Below, in pieces: positions 48,912-61,498 of a stretch of DNA of 64,000 nt (its first letter is position 1; each line of letters opens with the position of its first letter). This DNA is from Saccopteryx bilineata (Eukaryota; Chordata; Mammalia; Chiroptera; Emballonuridae): assembly GCF_036850765.1 (NCBI RefSeq), contig NC_089490.1, forward strand, positions 102,412,074-102,476,073, read 5' to 3'. Made by a program: the position numbers and the translations under genes. A model generated the notes under the pieces. The model saw only the letters and a program-made list of their open reading frames with translations, did no database searches and was not told the origin of the DNA.

Positions 48912-49281
48912 GGCTCTGGCCAGTTGACTCAGTAGTAGAGCATCGGCCTGGCATGTGGAAGTCCCAGGTTCAATTCCTGGCCAGGGCACACAGGAGAAGC
49001 GCCCATCTGCTTCTCCACCCTTCCTCCTCTCCTTTCTTCCTGTCTCTTTCTTCCCCTCCTACAGCCAAGGCTTCATTGGAACGAAGTTGGCCTGGGTGCT
49101 GAGGATGGCTCCATGGCCTCTGCCTCAGGCGCTAGAATGGCTTTGGTTGCAACGGAGCAATGGCCCAGATGGGCAGAGCATCTTCCCCTGGTGGGCATGC
49201 CTGGTGGATCCTGGTTGAGTGCATGCGAGAGTCTTGTCTCTTTGCCTCCCCACTTCTCACTTCAGAAAAATACCAAAAAAA
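48912..49281 (+). repeat. Rhin-1-like SINE
   Basis: The head is GGCTCTGGCCAGTTGACTCA then GTAGTAGAGC, with a B box (GGTTCAATTCC), 'CAGGGCACACAGGAGAAGC', 'CCTGGTGGATCCTGGTTG' and an A-rich tail. Confidence 0.9.
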
Positions 49282-49289
49282 AATTTTTT

Positions 49290-51050
49290 AATTAAGGTAT
49301 ATACAGTGTTTTAGATATAAATATTGTACACTTAATAGATTACAGTATACTGTAAATAAAATTTTTATATGCATTGGGAAACCAAAAACTGTGTGTGCCT
49401 TGCTTTACTGTGATAGTTGCTATATTCCTGTGGTCTGGCACGGAACCTGCAGTGTCTCTGAGGGATGTCTGTGCAGTCTCACCGCTCCACTGCTGAGGGT
49501 GTGCCCGGTACTTAGGAAGCCCCTGGAAGGTGGAGACGGAGCGTTTCTTAGGGGAGCAGTTGGCCGCATGCACTTGCTAGAATTATTTTTCTCATGTTAA
49601 AAATAGCTTTAAAATCTTTTTTTTTTTTTGCATTTGACCTCGCTGTTGGTGGACCTGCATGGCCCTGATGTGGCTGTGGAGGGACACCGCTGTTATTCTG
49701 CCCTCTGGCTCACCATATGCTTCTGTCAATACTTTCCAAGTGCTCCCAAACCCAGGCGCACAGACGCCCCTGCAGATGATTCCTGTTTCCTGCCTCCGAC
49801 CTGGTGCCTGCAATTCTTTCCTCTGAAGAAAGTTTACCAGCAGAACTTTACCTGAAGAAAGTTTACCTTCTCTACTGACCCACATCACTCTGTCTTTAAA
49901 ATCTGACTCCCTCTGTTTCCAGGAACTCTTTCTCTTTGAATGCACTTGGCTAATTCTTTACCATTATATTTTCTCCCTCCTACCTATAGTTTTCACCATT
50001 GTAGAGCAGAGTTTCAAAGTTTTCCAAGTACCACCTAACATAAAGCATTCAGGTACTTCCTTCAGGCCAGTTTTGCAACCATTGCTATGATGATTCTTTG
50101 TCTCTAACCTGTAGTATTTTATATTAGAGGATCATATGCATTTATTTTGATATTTCAAAATCATTTATTTATGCCCTGCCATGTTTCATCAACACTTTGT
50201 AGCAGTTCTCATCTTGATTTGAGCTGTGCTCTCGCACATGCTGTGGTATGCCTGAGTCTCAGCCTGTCCATCACAGATGTGAGGTGGTGTTGCCCTGTGT
50301 TAACCTGGTGTGTGAGACGATGTAGGTGAAAATGCGAAGACATTATGTAAATGTGAGGTTTGCCCCTTCTGTCTAGAATGTCTCCTGTTCACGGGAGTGA
50401 GGAATCCAAGGTGGTGTGTTAAACTTTTAACCTTAAAGGGAGTCCCACTTCTGTCTCCACTTCTCTCCTGGTTTGGCCTGTGTCGCCTCTTATCAGTCTA
50501 TTGCTGCCGCCTCACAGAGGAGTCTTTCTGCTTCTCATCTCCCCCTGCTCCCCTCCGTTCTCCGTGCTGCGGCAAAGTGATCCACACTGGTTAACCTGGA
50601 TTATAAGACACTTCGTAGTCCGGCCACCATTTACCTGTCCTCTCCTTACTGCATTCAGCTGCCCACTCACAAGCGGTCAGTGGCCTGGGAGCCTCCAGGT
50701 GTGGTGTCACTCTCTGCCAGGTGCTTTGCTTCCACTTAGCCCCTTTTTTGTTTCGTCAGATAGTGTTCACCTTTAGGTTTTTGTGTAGCTGTCACTTCCT
50801 CCAGGAAGCCTTACATGATACCCTCCAGTCTGGATCAGGTGTTCTCTCACCTGCCGCTCTGCCCCCCACCACCAGGACTCTTCCTGCCTCCATTGTAATA
50901 ACAGTGACACTGAGCTGAAATGGTCAGTGTAGGTAGTCTGGGTTGTTGAAATGTTCCTAGCACCTGGTACCTAGCACCTGCCTAGGCATGATGACTGAGT
51001 GAGTATGAGACCTGGAGAGCTGGTTCATTTTCCAGCAATCATATAGTTAC
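49290..51050. other. Intronic, no named repeat
   Basis: Mixed sequence; about 50,500-50,880 is GC- and CT-richer and has overlapping frames without exon borders. It leads to the acceptor of the exon at 51,109. Confidence 0.4.
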
Positions 51051-51108
51051 ATTGTGGTCATGGCATCTCCCAGAATATAATTGACCTCCTCTTTTATTTT
51101 CTTAACAG

Positions 51109-51195
51109 ACAAGGACGTGAGCAGTGGGAGCTATAACCTTTCCTCCGCAACAACAACGGGCAGCTACTACAGTTGTGTCAGCCAGATCACCATAG
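51109..51195 (+). CDS. Exon 2 (87 bp, phase 1-1) of the same gene
   Basis: The exon is bounded by a strong acceptor (pyrimidine-rich tract, then CTTAACAG|AC) and a consensus donor (ATAG|GTGAG). It is 87 bp long, a multiple of three, so it could be skipped without a frame shift. Read in phase 1 it gives (D)KDVSSGSYNLSSATTTGS followed by YYSCVSQITI, ending in a lone G that combines with GT of the next exon to make Gly. The peptide is polar and Ser/Thr/Tyr-rich, of the kind found in intrinsically disordered regulatory segments, with several candidate phosphorylation sites; that reading is inference. It is free of recognisable repeat sequence, which supports a real exon. I do not recognise the protein family. 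Confidence 0.75.
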
Positions 51196-51872
51196 GTGAG
51201 AAATTGTGTTACTTTGTTTTATAAAATTTACTGTTGCCTGGAAGGGTGGGGGTTTTGAAGACTAAGGAAGGAGTGAGTAGAAAATGCAGTCGCATGAGCC
51301 TTCATTTTCAGAATTAGAGCTACTACTTGTGGATGTACCTTGCTGGGGCGCCCTCTTGTGGATCCTTATTGCATTTACATAGAAATGGACAGAGGCCTGG
51401 TGGTCCAGAGAGATTTTCTTTATTTCTTTTATCTCTTTCATTTGTGTATCACCTGTATGACTGTGTGCTTACTATTAAAACTGGCATTACTTTTTAGTTT
51501 TTTAGTCATCTAATTTAAAAAGAAATTTTATATCACCGCTGTAAATAGAAAACATACTTAATTTCCCATAAGTGTGTATGAGATTCATGCCTACAGTACA
51601 TGAGAAGTATGGATGTATGCAAACAATAACAGCAAGTTGGTGCTGCTGAATGCTAGCTGTTCTGTGTGTACCAGCTGCCCTGTCTCCTGACTGCTCAGAA
51701 GCTTCAAGTCTACAGCTTGGAGCGTGTTGTTGTCTGTACTTCCCCTTGACGACGAGGGACCCTTGCAGGAGACAGGAGAACACAGTGTGCTCTCCAAACA
51801 CTCTCCCAGCGGATCAAGCTTAAACACGTTTTATTTCTCTCAGAAAGGAAAGAGTGACCCTGATTACTTTTC

Positions 51873-52279
51873 TTTTCTTTTTTTTTTTTTTTTTTTTTTG
51901 TATTTTTCTGAAGCTAGAAACGGGGAGAGACAGTCAGACAGACTCCTGCATGCGCCCGACCGGGATCCACCCGGCACACCCACCAGGGGGCGATGCTCTG
52001 CCCACCAGGGGGCGATGCTCTGCCCCTCCTGGGCGTTGCTCTGCCACAACCAGAGCCACTCTAGTGCCTGGGGCAGAGGCCAAGGAGCCATCCCCAGCAC
52101 CCGGGCCATCTTTGCTCCAATGGAGCCTTGGCTGCGGGAGGGGAAGAGAGAGACAGAGAGGAAGGGGGGGGGGGTGGAGAAGCAAATGGGTGCTTCTCCT
52201 GTGTGCCCTGGCTGGGAATCGAACCTGGGTCCCCCGCACGCCAGGCCGATGCTCTACCGCTGAGCCAACCGGCCAGGGC
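51873..52279 (-). repeat. Rhin-1-like SINE, full length with TSD
   Basis: The minus-strand head is GGCCCTGGCCGGTTGGCTCA then GCGGTAGAGC, with a B box (GGTTCGATTCC). The body includes two tandem copies of a 'CACCAGGGGGCGATGCTCTG' unit. A perfect 15-bp duplication, CCCTGATTACTTTTC, lies at 51,858-51,872 and 52,280-52,294. A recent copy. Confidence 0.95.
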
Positions 52280-54054
52280 CCCTGATTACTTTTCAATTTG
52301 CTGAATCCATCCTCTTCCTTCCATGTCCTTTCAACATTCTCTTGATTCCAGAAGCTTGGCCACCACGTTACGAGAAAAAGGACGTTGATGAGAATGGCAG
52401 CCAACATCAACTTGTTCTTATTTGCCAGCTGCTGTTGGCCTTTGACATACATTTTTTTTACTTACTGAGGACTCTGTAAGGAAGTTATTGTTACTTCCCC
52501 ATCTTATTAGAAGAGGAAGCATGTTCTTTGCCGCCCAGCCAGAATTTAAGGTGCCCAAGACTTCAATCTAGGTCTGCTTGGCTAAAAAGCTCATGGACTT
52601 AAACACTGTGTCATGGTTTCTCCAATTCCAGCAGCATGGACCCCTATGAAAAGAAATAAGTATAAACCTCTAAGATGGATTTAAGTTACTTTTATTATAA
52701 GGATGCTTAAGTGTGTTCAGACAAAAAAACTAAGTATATTCCCATACTTCAAATAGCCATAAAAATCAAATCACATTTACCAAAAAATTTTAAAACACTG
52801 TAAAGCAAGAAAACACAAACTTACCACATTAATGTGATCTGTTGTTATTTTGCTAGAAGGCGGTCGCCACTTGTAAGGCGCTGTAGTTCCGCGGCCGAGG
52901 GATAGACTCAGACAGGTCACTGCTGGGTATTGTGTGGCGACTCTGCTTGGCCACCAGCTTTCTCTGTCCACCCCACTGTGAAATGTCTATTAGTGCTCAC
53001 TCAGGTGAGGTTATTGGATCCTCATTTGATGTGAATGTACCTTGACATATCCCTCTCTCCCCTTTTCTCGTTCAGTGTATCAGTTGGTGCCAACTTGATG
53101 GGATCCCATAAGCAAACCCAGGCACCAAAATTAAGTGGCAGAACTTGGTTCACAATAGGCACCTATTAATTTTTAGGTGGTTACATTCACTTTTAAATGG
53201 AAAATAAAAGCAATTTAACAATTCTTGTGGAGTGCTCCTGGGCCCTGGTTTGAAAACACTAACCTAACCTAAAATGTCATTCCTAAAGACATTTACTAAG
53301 CACCGGGTGGTCATTTTGAGTTCAGAGTAGGGGAGTGACAAGATGAACCCATGGATGAAAGGTTTGTCCAGCGGTGAACAGAATGGGTTTCATGTGGGAG
53401 AGTCGGGTGTCTCTGACAGAGTGAGTAGCTGTGACTATGATCTTGACATGAGACGGTAATGAACTCGGGAGGTGGGATAATAGGCAGGTCTGGAGGGGGA
53501 CATGGAAGAGCTGCCAGGACCAGCCGTTGACTGGATGCGGGAAAGACAAGTGTGCCCTGAGGTTATGAGTCAGGGTGACGGGGAGTCTGAACCACTCCTA
53601 GAAATAGAGAAATAAGAAGATGATGTGGTGGCCATAGGTTAGATGTGTTGGGTTTGAGATGCCCATGAAACCACCCCCTCCTCAAAATGCCCCACAGGAA
53701 AATGGAACAGTAGAGAGAGAGGGCAGGACATGAAGACAACATTGAGTGTATAGAGGGCCAAGGACCAATCTTCGGGGGAAGTGCAATTAGGGTAGAAATA
53801 ATGACAGAAGTGGGTAGACAAAATGAGCACATTTCTTGGAAATCCCAAAGAATTTCTAGCAGGGGAGACTGTGGAGAGTTAAAGTTAAGGTCTGCTCTGG
53901 TGACATCCCCAGTGCCATGTCTGTGGATGGTGGGTAGGAGCTAGGTTGCAAAGCACTGAGGAGTGATGAACTGTGAACAAACTTCTCTTTTTAGACACTA
54001 ATGAGTGAAGCAAAAGGGTAGAAGTGAGGACCATCTGGTAGCTAATACTCTTTG

Positions 54055-54260
54055 GGAGTTTGCTTCCTGCCAAGCACTGTTGTAGGTACTTTTTCTCTGT
54101 TTATTCTTTTAATCCTCACAACAATCTCAAGGTAGATACTGTTATTATCCCCATTTTACAGATGAGGAAACTAAATTCTCTAGAGATTAAAAAAAGTTAC
54201 TTGAAGATACTAAGATAGTAAAAGCATCATAAGAGCTGGGGTTACAACCTAGCTAAGCTG
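54055..54260 (-). repeat. MIR
   Basis: 'TAATCCTCACAACAATCTCA', 'CCCCATTTTACAGATGAGGA' and 'GAGCTGGGGTTACAACC' match the reverse of MIR closely. Confidence 0.85.
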
Positions 54261-54365
54261 TCTCCCACTGGACAAGACGCTTATCACTTGCCATCTTGCA
54301 GACTGGCTGGTCATGGGTCCAGTGCCCTTCCCTGGTCTAGTTAGCTGTGAACACCCGTGTCAGGG

Positions 54366-54804
54366 TGTTCTGGGTTGACTTGTCCTTCCCCGAAAAGATA
54401 AGTTGAAGTTCTAATGCCTGGTACCTGTGAATGTGACCTTATTTGAGAGTGGGGTCTTTGCTGGTGCAATCCAGTTAAGACGAGGTCATACTTAAATAGG
54501 GTGGGTCCTATCCAATATGACTAGTGTCCTTATAAGAAGAGACACAGGAAGAACACCGAGCGATGACAGAGGCAGGGATTGGATTGATGTGTCTGTAAGT
54601 GTAGGGACCAAGGATTGTCAGCAAAATCAGAAGCTGAGAAAAAGGCATGGAACTGACCCCTCTAGGGATTGCAGGGTGAGCTCAGCCTGCTGACAATTGA
54701 TTTTATACTGTTAGCCCCAGAACTGTGAGAGGGTAGATTTCCGTTGTTTTAAGCCACCCAGTCTGTGGTCCTTTCTCACAACAGCCCAGGAAACAAATGT
54801 AGCA
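54366..54804 (+). repeat. MLT1-like (ERVL-MaLR) LTR
   Basis: 'TGAATGTGACCTTATTTGAG', 'TAGTGTCCTTATAAGAAGAG', 'CCAGAACTGTGAGAGGGTAG' and 'TTTTAAGCCACCCAGTCTG' are hallmarks of MLT1 LTRs in forward orientation. Non-coding. Confidence 0.85.
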
Positions 54805-54809
54805 GATTC

Positions 54810-56520
54810 TTACTGACCTACATCATTGTCCCTGACAGACACGCAGTTTTCTCAGGAAGTGATGGGGTAACCAAGAGGCCCCTGAATGCTTGCATTGCCT
54901 GACTTCAAACTGAAACTGTAAGGAAATCTATTATTTCACAGGACGCGGAGAGCAGAGGCAGGCCTGCCCTGCAGAAAGGTTGAGGGAGCTGCTCAGTGAT
55001 GCGGAAGACCTTCTCCCCTGTGCTCTCCTCAGAGCATTTCTCTTGCTGATGGCGGCCGGGGGCTGCCGTGCTTCCAGGACTTGCATTTAGCCACAGCGGT
55101 GGTCGGTGGTCGGAGGGAAGGGAGCTTTGGCGCCTTCCTCAGGCTTTCTCTTGGAGAACTGAAACTCTTTCCTCCAAAGTATCTCACTGACTTCTCCTAT
55201 CTCATTGGGTGGGAGTGGGCCACATGACTCTCCTTCCTGCAACGTGGACAAGGGAGATGAAATTACCCTTTATCTTTAGACCCATGTTGCTTGGGGGGAG
55301 GGCGGTGAGGGTGAGGTCCACTTGTCCTGAGTCACGTGACTGAGTGGGATTGAAATGAATCCCCAAACAAAATATGATTCTGTCAGGAACAAGAGGAGCA
55401 GATGGATTCTGCACAGGCATCAGGCCGTGTCTGAAGCCCACAGTCTGTTCAGCAGAAAACACTTTTGCAATATTTATAGTAAAAGTAGAAAATTATGTAC
55501 AACCTCAGACTCAGATTGGAGGGAGGGAAGATCACTGCATCATCCAGGAGTCCTTTCTCAAGCTCCTTTTGTTTTCCTTTATCCCATGAACTTCGGTCCT
55601 TCTTACAATAGAGTCATCTCACAGAGAAGTGTCACATTTGTGAGGAAATTCCATTTAAGAAAATAGCACACTTGTGGATTTCCTGTGAATGTACTTCCTA
55701 TAGGAACCTATGTCCTGCCCAAAGCAGAGTTGTCCAAAAATTTCAAGAACCAGAAAAGTGACTCCTTCTGAAACCTATGTATCCATGAGACCCTTAGATA
55801 ACTCCTTATTCTCCGGGCACAAATCCCATTTAGCCCATGTATGAGAGACTGAAGAACTTTACAGTGAATTAAAATTAACATCATTCTTTCTCAAGACAGC
55901 CTACAATTTTGAGTGTCCCTTACATGTCTATGATTTTGGGTGTCATGGGTGTTAGAAGTCAACATGAACTGAGACCCCATTTCCTGCGTGGGGAGAGGGT
56001 TGAGGGTGAGGGACACTTGGATATCAGCTGTTCCCCCGAATGATTGGTTATCCTCTCAAAATACTCTGACCTCATTGCTATTTTTAAATTTAGCCTGGTC
56101 CATTTATATTTCAACATAATTATGCAGATCTTACCATAGCTCATTTTTATCAATAACACAAATTAAAATATTTGCTAATGAACACCATTTCTGGAGTAAA
56201 TGATGTAGTAATTTCCTAAACTTCAAAAAAAAGACTTTTTTTAGCTGAACAATATAAACAATATCTTTCCAAAATTAAGAATATGCTGTAAATCAGCTAT
56301 AAGTTTATTAAAAGTGATAAAACCTGAAATGGTGGTGAGTCCAGAGATTCTTGGGACTGTTAAACGTAGAACTCTTATATGGTGCCCTGTTCTGTATAGT
56401 GGCTTCCTAGGAAGGTGGGGCTATGGAAAGAGAAGACTTTCTGAATGAAGCTGCCAGGCAAGTCCTGCGATGCATCCACACACAAGGTGTGGTTGAAGTC
56501 TGGGGATGAATAATCTCTTT
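54810..56520. other. Intronic, no named repeat
   Basis: Unique-looking. Frames at 55,355-55,666 have no exon borders. Confidence 0.4.
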
Positions 56521-56537
56521 CTAAAATAATAAACCCA

Positions 56538-56938
56538 CCCTGGCTGGTTGGCTCAGTGGTAGAGCGTTGGCCTGGCGTGCAGAAGTCCCGGCTTCGATTC
56601 CCGGCCAGGGCACACAGGAGAAGCGCCCATCTGCTTCTCCACCCCTTCCCCCTTCCTTCCTCTCTGTCTCTCTTTTTCCCTCCCGCAGCCAAGGCTCCAT
56701 TGGAGCAAAGATGGCCCGGGCGCTGGGGATGGCTCCTTGGCCTCTGCCCCAGGCGCTAGAGTGGCTCTGGTAGTGACAGAGCGATGCCCCGGAGGGGCAG
56801 AGCATCGCCCCCTGGTGGGCAGAGCGTCGCCCCCTGGTGGGCGTGCCGGGTGGATCCCGGTTGGGCACATGCGGGAGTCTGTCTGACTGTCTCTCCCCGT
56901 TTCTAGCTTCAGAAAAATACACGCACACAAAAAAAATT
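56538..56938 (+). repeat. Rhin-1-like SINE, full length with TSD
   Basis: The head is CCCTGGCTGGTTGGCTCAGT, with a B box (GCTTCGATTCC), the internal 'GGCAGAGCATCGCCCCCTGG' unit and its variant, then an A-rich tail. A perfect 15-bp duplication, AAAATAATAAACCCA, lies at 56,523-56,537 and 56,939-56,953. Confidence 0.95.
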
Positions 56939-57593
56939 AAAATAATAAACCCACTAAAAATTACCGTACTTACTGCCTCTGTGCTGAGGGCTCTACTCAC
57001 ACCGAACGCATTGTCCTGTAATTATCCCTCTTGTGAAAGGACTCTCTGGTGTACCTAGAACATAATGGGCTTCCACATTTTGTAATAAAAACATAATGAC
57101 GACATCGCTTTAAAGGTAGCCTTCTGGAATTTCATTTCTGTGGCCCAGGACACTCTTCGCAGATGTGGGAGATCCAAGAGTGTCGATCACAAAAATAAAC
57201 AAACAAACTTGCATCAGAGGGTTGGCCCCGCAAACATGTTGAGGGCTAGTCCCAGGTCAGTAGTATCACTCAGTCTTCTGCTGAACCCTGAGAGTTTGTG
57301 TTCCCGTTGAAGATCTCGAGGCTCCAGAGCCCTTGCTCCAGGAAGAGTCACTGACCTCCACTGCGTTCCACGCAGTCTCCTTCCAGCCTGGTGACTCGCC
57401 GGGAAGGGTGTCTTGAGAACGGAGTCAGCCCGTTCTTGCTGGTCAGCATTTCCCTTTCCTTGGGCATTCTGGTCTAGCAAGATCCCGCCATGAAAAATTG
57501 TTCAGGAGGGAATAAATAACCTAAGAGCAATTTGCGGGGAAGCAGGCCCCGTTTCCAGCCCCAAGAATCCATTTGGCTGCCTACTCTCTTAGC

Positions 57594-57788
57594 GAGGCAG
57601 GATGGGTCAGTGGTACAGAGTGCCGTGTTGTTTTCAGTGAGCCTGGGCTTGAGTCGTGATGGTTATCTCTGTGTAGCTGTTGACCTTGGGGAAGTTGCAG
57701 TGTCCCTTAGCCTCTGTTTCCTCATCTGTCAATGGGAATAATAGCTCTGCCGGACAGGGTTATTGTGAGGTTTAAAATCAGGTGCTGT
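57594..57788 (+). repeat. MIR, hit by a SINE at its end
   Basis: 'TGGGTCAGTGGTACAGAGTG', 'CTCTGTTTCCTCATCTGTCA' and 'AGGGTTATTGTGAGGTTTAA' follow MIR; the next SINE inserted in its 3' part. Confidence 0.8.
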
Positions 57789-58030
57789 GATGCCTGATCA
57801 GGCGGTGGCGCAGTGGATAGAGCGTCAGACTGGGATGCAGAAGACCCAGGTTCGAGACCCCGAGGTCGCCAGCTTGAGGGAGGGCTCATCTGGCTTGAGC
57901 AAAAAGCTCACCAGCTTGGACGCCAAGGTCGCTGGCTCGAGCAAGGGGTTACTCAGTTTGCTGAAGGCCCTCGGTCAAGGCACATTAAAAAAAAATTTTT
58001 TTTAAAATAAAATTGAAAAAAAAATAAAAT
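57789..58030 (+). repeat. Long VES-like SINE with TSD
   Basis: The head is GATGCCTGATCAGGCGGTGG then CGCAGTGGATAGAGC, with a B box (GGTTCGAGACC), several AGCTTG/GGCTTGAGC units in the body, and an A-rich tail. A perfect 15-bp duplication, AAAATCAGGTGCTGT, lies at 57,774-57,788 and 58,031-58,045. Confidence 0.95.
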
Positions 58031-58045
58031 AAAATCAGGTGCTGT

Positions 58046-59600
58046 TGGTAGAGCTTTAAGTATAGTGATTTTTAGTGACTTTATTATTTTATGACAATGA
58101 AGTAGATTGTTCATTTCCAGGCTTCAGTCATGTCTTCTCCGTGGATAAATACTAGATTCACGACTCTGGGCCCATTTCTCCTGATCCTCTTTTCCACTCT
58201 TTTTCTAGTCTCCTGTCAGACATCTCCACGTGGGTATTTCCACTAAAGCCCTAACTCTTCACATCTGAAAACACACCCAGCCTTCCTCAGTCCTTGCAAA
58301 GGCAGTCCTGACCGGCACAGTTAGGATGAGGACAGCCACTGTTCTGTTGGCCAGAAGTCTTCTCTGACCTCTTGTCAGCGAGAGACAAGGCTGCCCGGCA
58401 GCCCACACATCTTTCCTTCCGTGCCAGCGTGGGCACCTGTCTCAGATCCTCTCTTCCGTTCCTGCTGGCCCTTATGTATGGTCCCTTAGGAGCGCTCACC
58501 TGGCTTCCACTGCACAGCCTCTTTCTGGCATCGTCTGCTCGCTGCTGGCATCTGAGAGCAGTTCAGTGGACAGTGCTGTCCCTGAGTGCCATCCCCGAGC
58601 CTGGCCTCATGCTCGTGGCAGGGAGAGGGGGGAGGGAAAGAGTCAACAGAGAAACATGAGGTGGGAGTTTCCGAGATGCCCGAGACCCCCTCTGACCTTC
58701 AGGGCTGCTCAGTTCATGAGGGAGACACCCGTGGAAAGAAAGAACGCTGGCCTGTGGTGTGTAGACAGGGACCGACACACCCGTGTTCGAGCGGTTTCTA
58801 GCACAGACTGGGCGGGCTGCCCCCCACACTGTCGTCCAGTCTCCTTCCTTATTGTCCCTTTTGGGCTTTCTTGTCCACCCCCTCCTCCCCCCAGTTAGGA
58901 CATTCTCCCGTGCACCTCCAGTCCCTGCACGGCCACTTCGCTCCCTGGCCTCCCTTTGTCATGCAAGGACAGCTTGGGGGAGTCAGAGGGAGCTTCCTGA
59001 TGAGGTCACTACCCGAGGAAGAAGGGACAGATTCTGGCTACTTTGGCTGCTATTAATTTGATTATTCCAGTCTTCACTTCAAAAACTGTTGGGAATATTG
59101 TTTTGCCTGTCAATTAAAATCTGGTTTTCTTACTCCGGCATTTATGATTCTCAACTGTTTTGTGTCAATCTACCTTTGCATTTTTTTTCCTGACTACACT
59201 TACATGGTATTCCTAAATTCTATATCTCCGTTGCAAATGAAAAGGCCTGCAGAGGTCAGGCATATAAAACAAATGAGTGAAGCAGGCTGGGAGGTGGGGT
59301 GTTAGGGAGTGGTGGGGTCTGTGGCAGAGTGGAATTTTTTCATTCCACCTCAAGAAGAGCCTGGCTGCTGTGGTTACTCCAGCTGGCAGTTGCCATGTGG
59401 GAATGTGGGCCACGGTTGCTTGATCTGTGGGAGAACATCAAAAGATTTTTCAAAAGAAACCAGAAAGCTGGATTTTTCTCTGAATGTTTATTGTTGTGAA
59501 TTTTAATTTGATTTCTATTTCAAATTAAGAAAAGTAGTCCTTCCACCTAAAAAGGCTCTTGATATCCTGGGGGGACATTTCTATTCTACTTTTAAACTTT
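58046..59600. other. Intronic, no named repeat
   Basis: GC-richer at 58,280-58,980, with overlapping frames on both strands. Nothing has matching splice borders in the gene's phase that I would defend. Confidence 0.4.
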
Positions 59601-59609
59601 CATCATGCT

Positions 59610-59960
59610 TTGTACAAAAGTTCATCGTAGTTTAGTGGGAAAACATAGATCTGGGGGTCAGACAAATCTGGGCTCCAATTCATTTTTGGCCTTTACTGGC
59701 TGTTTGACCCAGGGCAGGTTGAGATCCAGTTTCTTTGTCTGTGAAACTCAACTAGTGATAGATAGTCCCCTTGTACAACTGCTGTAAGGATTAGAATCAC
59801 ACAAAGTGCCTAGCACATAGTAGGTCTTCAGGTATTTATTTTCATTATCAGCATAAGTTTTAATCTCCTCTACTAGACTCTGAGCTCCTTTATGGGAACA
59901 GACAGGGCACTTAGTACATAGTATAGGCTTAATAAATATAAATAAATAAAGGAATAAATA
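59610..59960 (+). repeat. MIR followed by L2 3' end
   Basis: The MIR (to about 59,845) shows 'GTCAGACAAATCTGGGCTCC' and 'TTTCTTTGTCTGTGAAACT'. The L2 part shows 'GACTCTGAGCTCCTTTATGG' and 'GCTTAATAAATATAAATAAA'. Confidence 0.75.
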
Positions 59961-60146
59961 AATATGTGTGTTGAACAAGACCCATCAAGTGTGATGATTT
60001 TAACATGTATATTTGTAAAGTAACGTGCATCCTTATCTCAAGTGGTGTTTGATTTGACTCCCACATAAGCCATATGGGAAATATGAAAACCACAACAGTA
60101 TAAGGTTTCTATTGCTGCTCCTGATCGGATGGATTTATCTCTCCAG

Positions 60147-60398
60147 GTTATGATGCTGCTGGGCCTGTTGCGATTGGGCTCACCCACTGGAAAAATCCGT
60201 ATGCTAAGGGCAGACCTACCCTCCCATCCGATCTGCCTCTCTTCATCCCCAAAGATGCCGGCGTCCCCGTGTACCACCAGTCCCTCACCCGCAAGACCGA
60301 GCTGGCCACGCCCTTGTCTTGCCCGGCCTCACTATCCATCACTCCAGTGCCTTCTTACAGCAGCAGCAGCCAGGAGACCCTGAGTCAGGACACCACAG
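60147..60398 (+). CDS. Exon 3 (252 bp, phase 1-1) of the same gene
   Basis: The exon has an acceptor at TTTATCTCTCCAG|GT and a consensus donor at CACAG|GTAAGG. It is 252 bp, a multiple of three, and open in phase 1 throughout. The translation begins GYDAAGPVAIGLTHWKNPY, continues through a basic and Pro-rich stretch (KGRPTLPSDLPLFIPKDAG), and ends in a Ser-rich tail (SYSSSSQETLSQDTT). It leaves a lone G for the next exon, which lies outside the window. The third-position composition is GC-rich compared with the AT-rich flanks, as expected for coding sequence. No transmembrane segment, zinc finger or catalytic motif is visible. The gene name and function are unknown to me; a cytoplasmic scaffold or regulatory protein would fit, but this is only a guess from composition. 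Confidence 0.8.
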
Positions 60399-60821
60399 GT
60401 AAGGGTAGTGGGCTTCCTGTTGGAGATTCAGGACTCAGCATATTTACGGTTCACACGTTTGCCTGCTGACCTAATTGCATCTGTGTTTCTGCTTGTGCGC
60501 TGATACACACTCCCGCGGTTACCCCCATATTAATAGCGTGGCTGTACCAGGAGGAAGGTTGGATGTGTTTATAAATATTTGGCCGAAGTCTATATTCGAC
60601 GTAGCTCTATCTGGTAACATGACCATCTGGCAATCAACCCTGAATCAGAATTCCAAGTTCTGTCATATGACTTTGTGTTGGTTTGCTTAATTCCTTGAAC
60701 CCTCTGTTTATTGACAAAGTATCTATCTTGTAAAACTCTTGAATTGAAAGAAGTCATTAAAAAGTCATTTTTGAATACCTCAGTTACTCCCATGCATGTT
60801 GCTCCACCAAATTGATCTATG

Positions 60822-61498
60822 CAGGAATCTGCAGATCACTGCCACGTGGGCCAGATCGGGCCTGCTTAGTTTAGTCTAAGAACTGAGAGTAATTTTTACC
60901 TTTTAAAAAAATGACTGTATCTCAGTCTTTTTAGGCTGCTATAACAAAACATCACAGACAGAGGAGTTTATGAAAAAATTTATTTCTCAAGTTCTGGAGG
61001 CTGGAAGTTCTAGATGAGGGTGCCAGCATGGCTGGTTGAGGCCTGCTCTGGCTCTCAGACTTGCCACTGGGTCCTCACACAGCAGCAGGGGTGAGGGAGC
61101 TCCGCAGATCTCTTATAAGAACACTAATCCCATTCATGAGGGCACCATCTGCACGACCTAAGCATCTCTCTGCCCAGGGCCCTACTTCTTAATGCTGTTA
61201 TATCAGGCATTTGAATTTCAACATGAATTCTGGGGGTGGGGGGAGCACATACAGTGATAAAAATTAAGATAATAATAACATTTTGAGACACATGAAAATT
61301 ATATGAAATTCATATTTCTATATTCATGTATAAAGTTTTATTATAACACAGTCACACTCATTCATATATGCACATGTTGTTTATGCTAGCTTTCGTGTGA
61401 CAACAGCAGAGTTGAGTAGTTGTGACAGAGACTATCTAGCCTGCAAAGCCTAAACTATTTACTTTCTGGCCCTTTGCAGAAAATGTTTGCTGACCGCT
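60822..61498 (+). mobile_element. Charlie-like hAT element, split by a MaLR LTR
   Basis: The 5' end is CAGGAATCTGCAGATCAC; the 3' end has 'CTGGCCCTTTGCAGAAAATG' then TTTGCTGACCGCT. Internal 'AAGTTTTATTATAACACAGT' and 'AACAGCAGAGTTGAGTAGTT' are typical of the mammalian Charlie-derived elements. The flanks GATCTATG (60,814-60,821) and CATCTATG (61,499-61,506) agree at 7 of 8. Non-coding. Confidence 0.85.
60916..61253 (-). repeat. MaLR LTR (MST/MLT1-like) inside the hAT element
   Basis: In reverse it shows 'TCCAGCCTCCAGAACTTGAG', 'AATAAATTTTTTCATAAAC', 'GATGTTTTGTTATAGCAGCC' and 'CACACAGCAGCAGG'. It starts TG and ends CA on the plus strand. The flanks ATGAC and GTGAT are a decayed 5-bp duplication. 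Confidence 0.85.

Larger units (their letters stand above)
51196..60146 (+). other. Intron 2 (8,951 bp)
   Basis: It runs from donor GTGAG to acceptor CTCCAG. It carries three tRNA-derived SINEs (51,873; 56,538; 57,789), MIR elements, an MLT1-like LTR and L2 remnants. The stretches 52,300-53,270, 54,810-56,520 and 58,050-59,600 show no repeat I can name. A modestly GC-rich part near 58,280-58,980 has no splice-bounded open frame that I trust. Confidence 0.6.

Noticed and set aside
58280..58980. Possible extra exon in the GC-richer part of intron 2
   Set aside because: Frames overlap on both strands, and none is bounded by a good acceptor and donor in phase 1.
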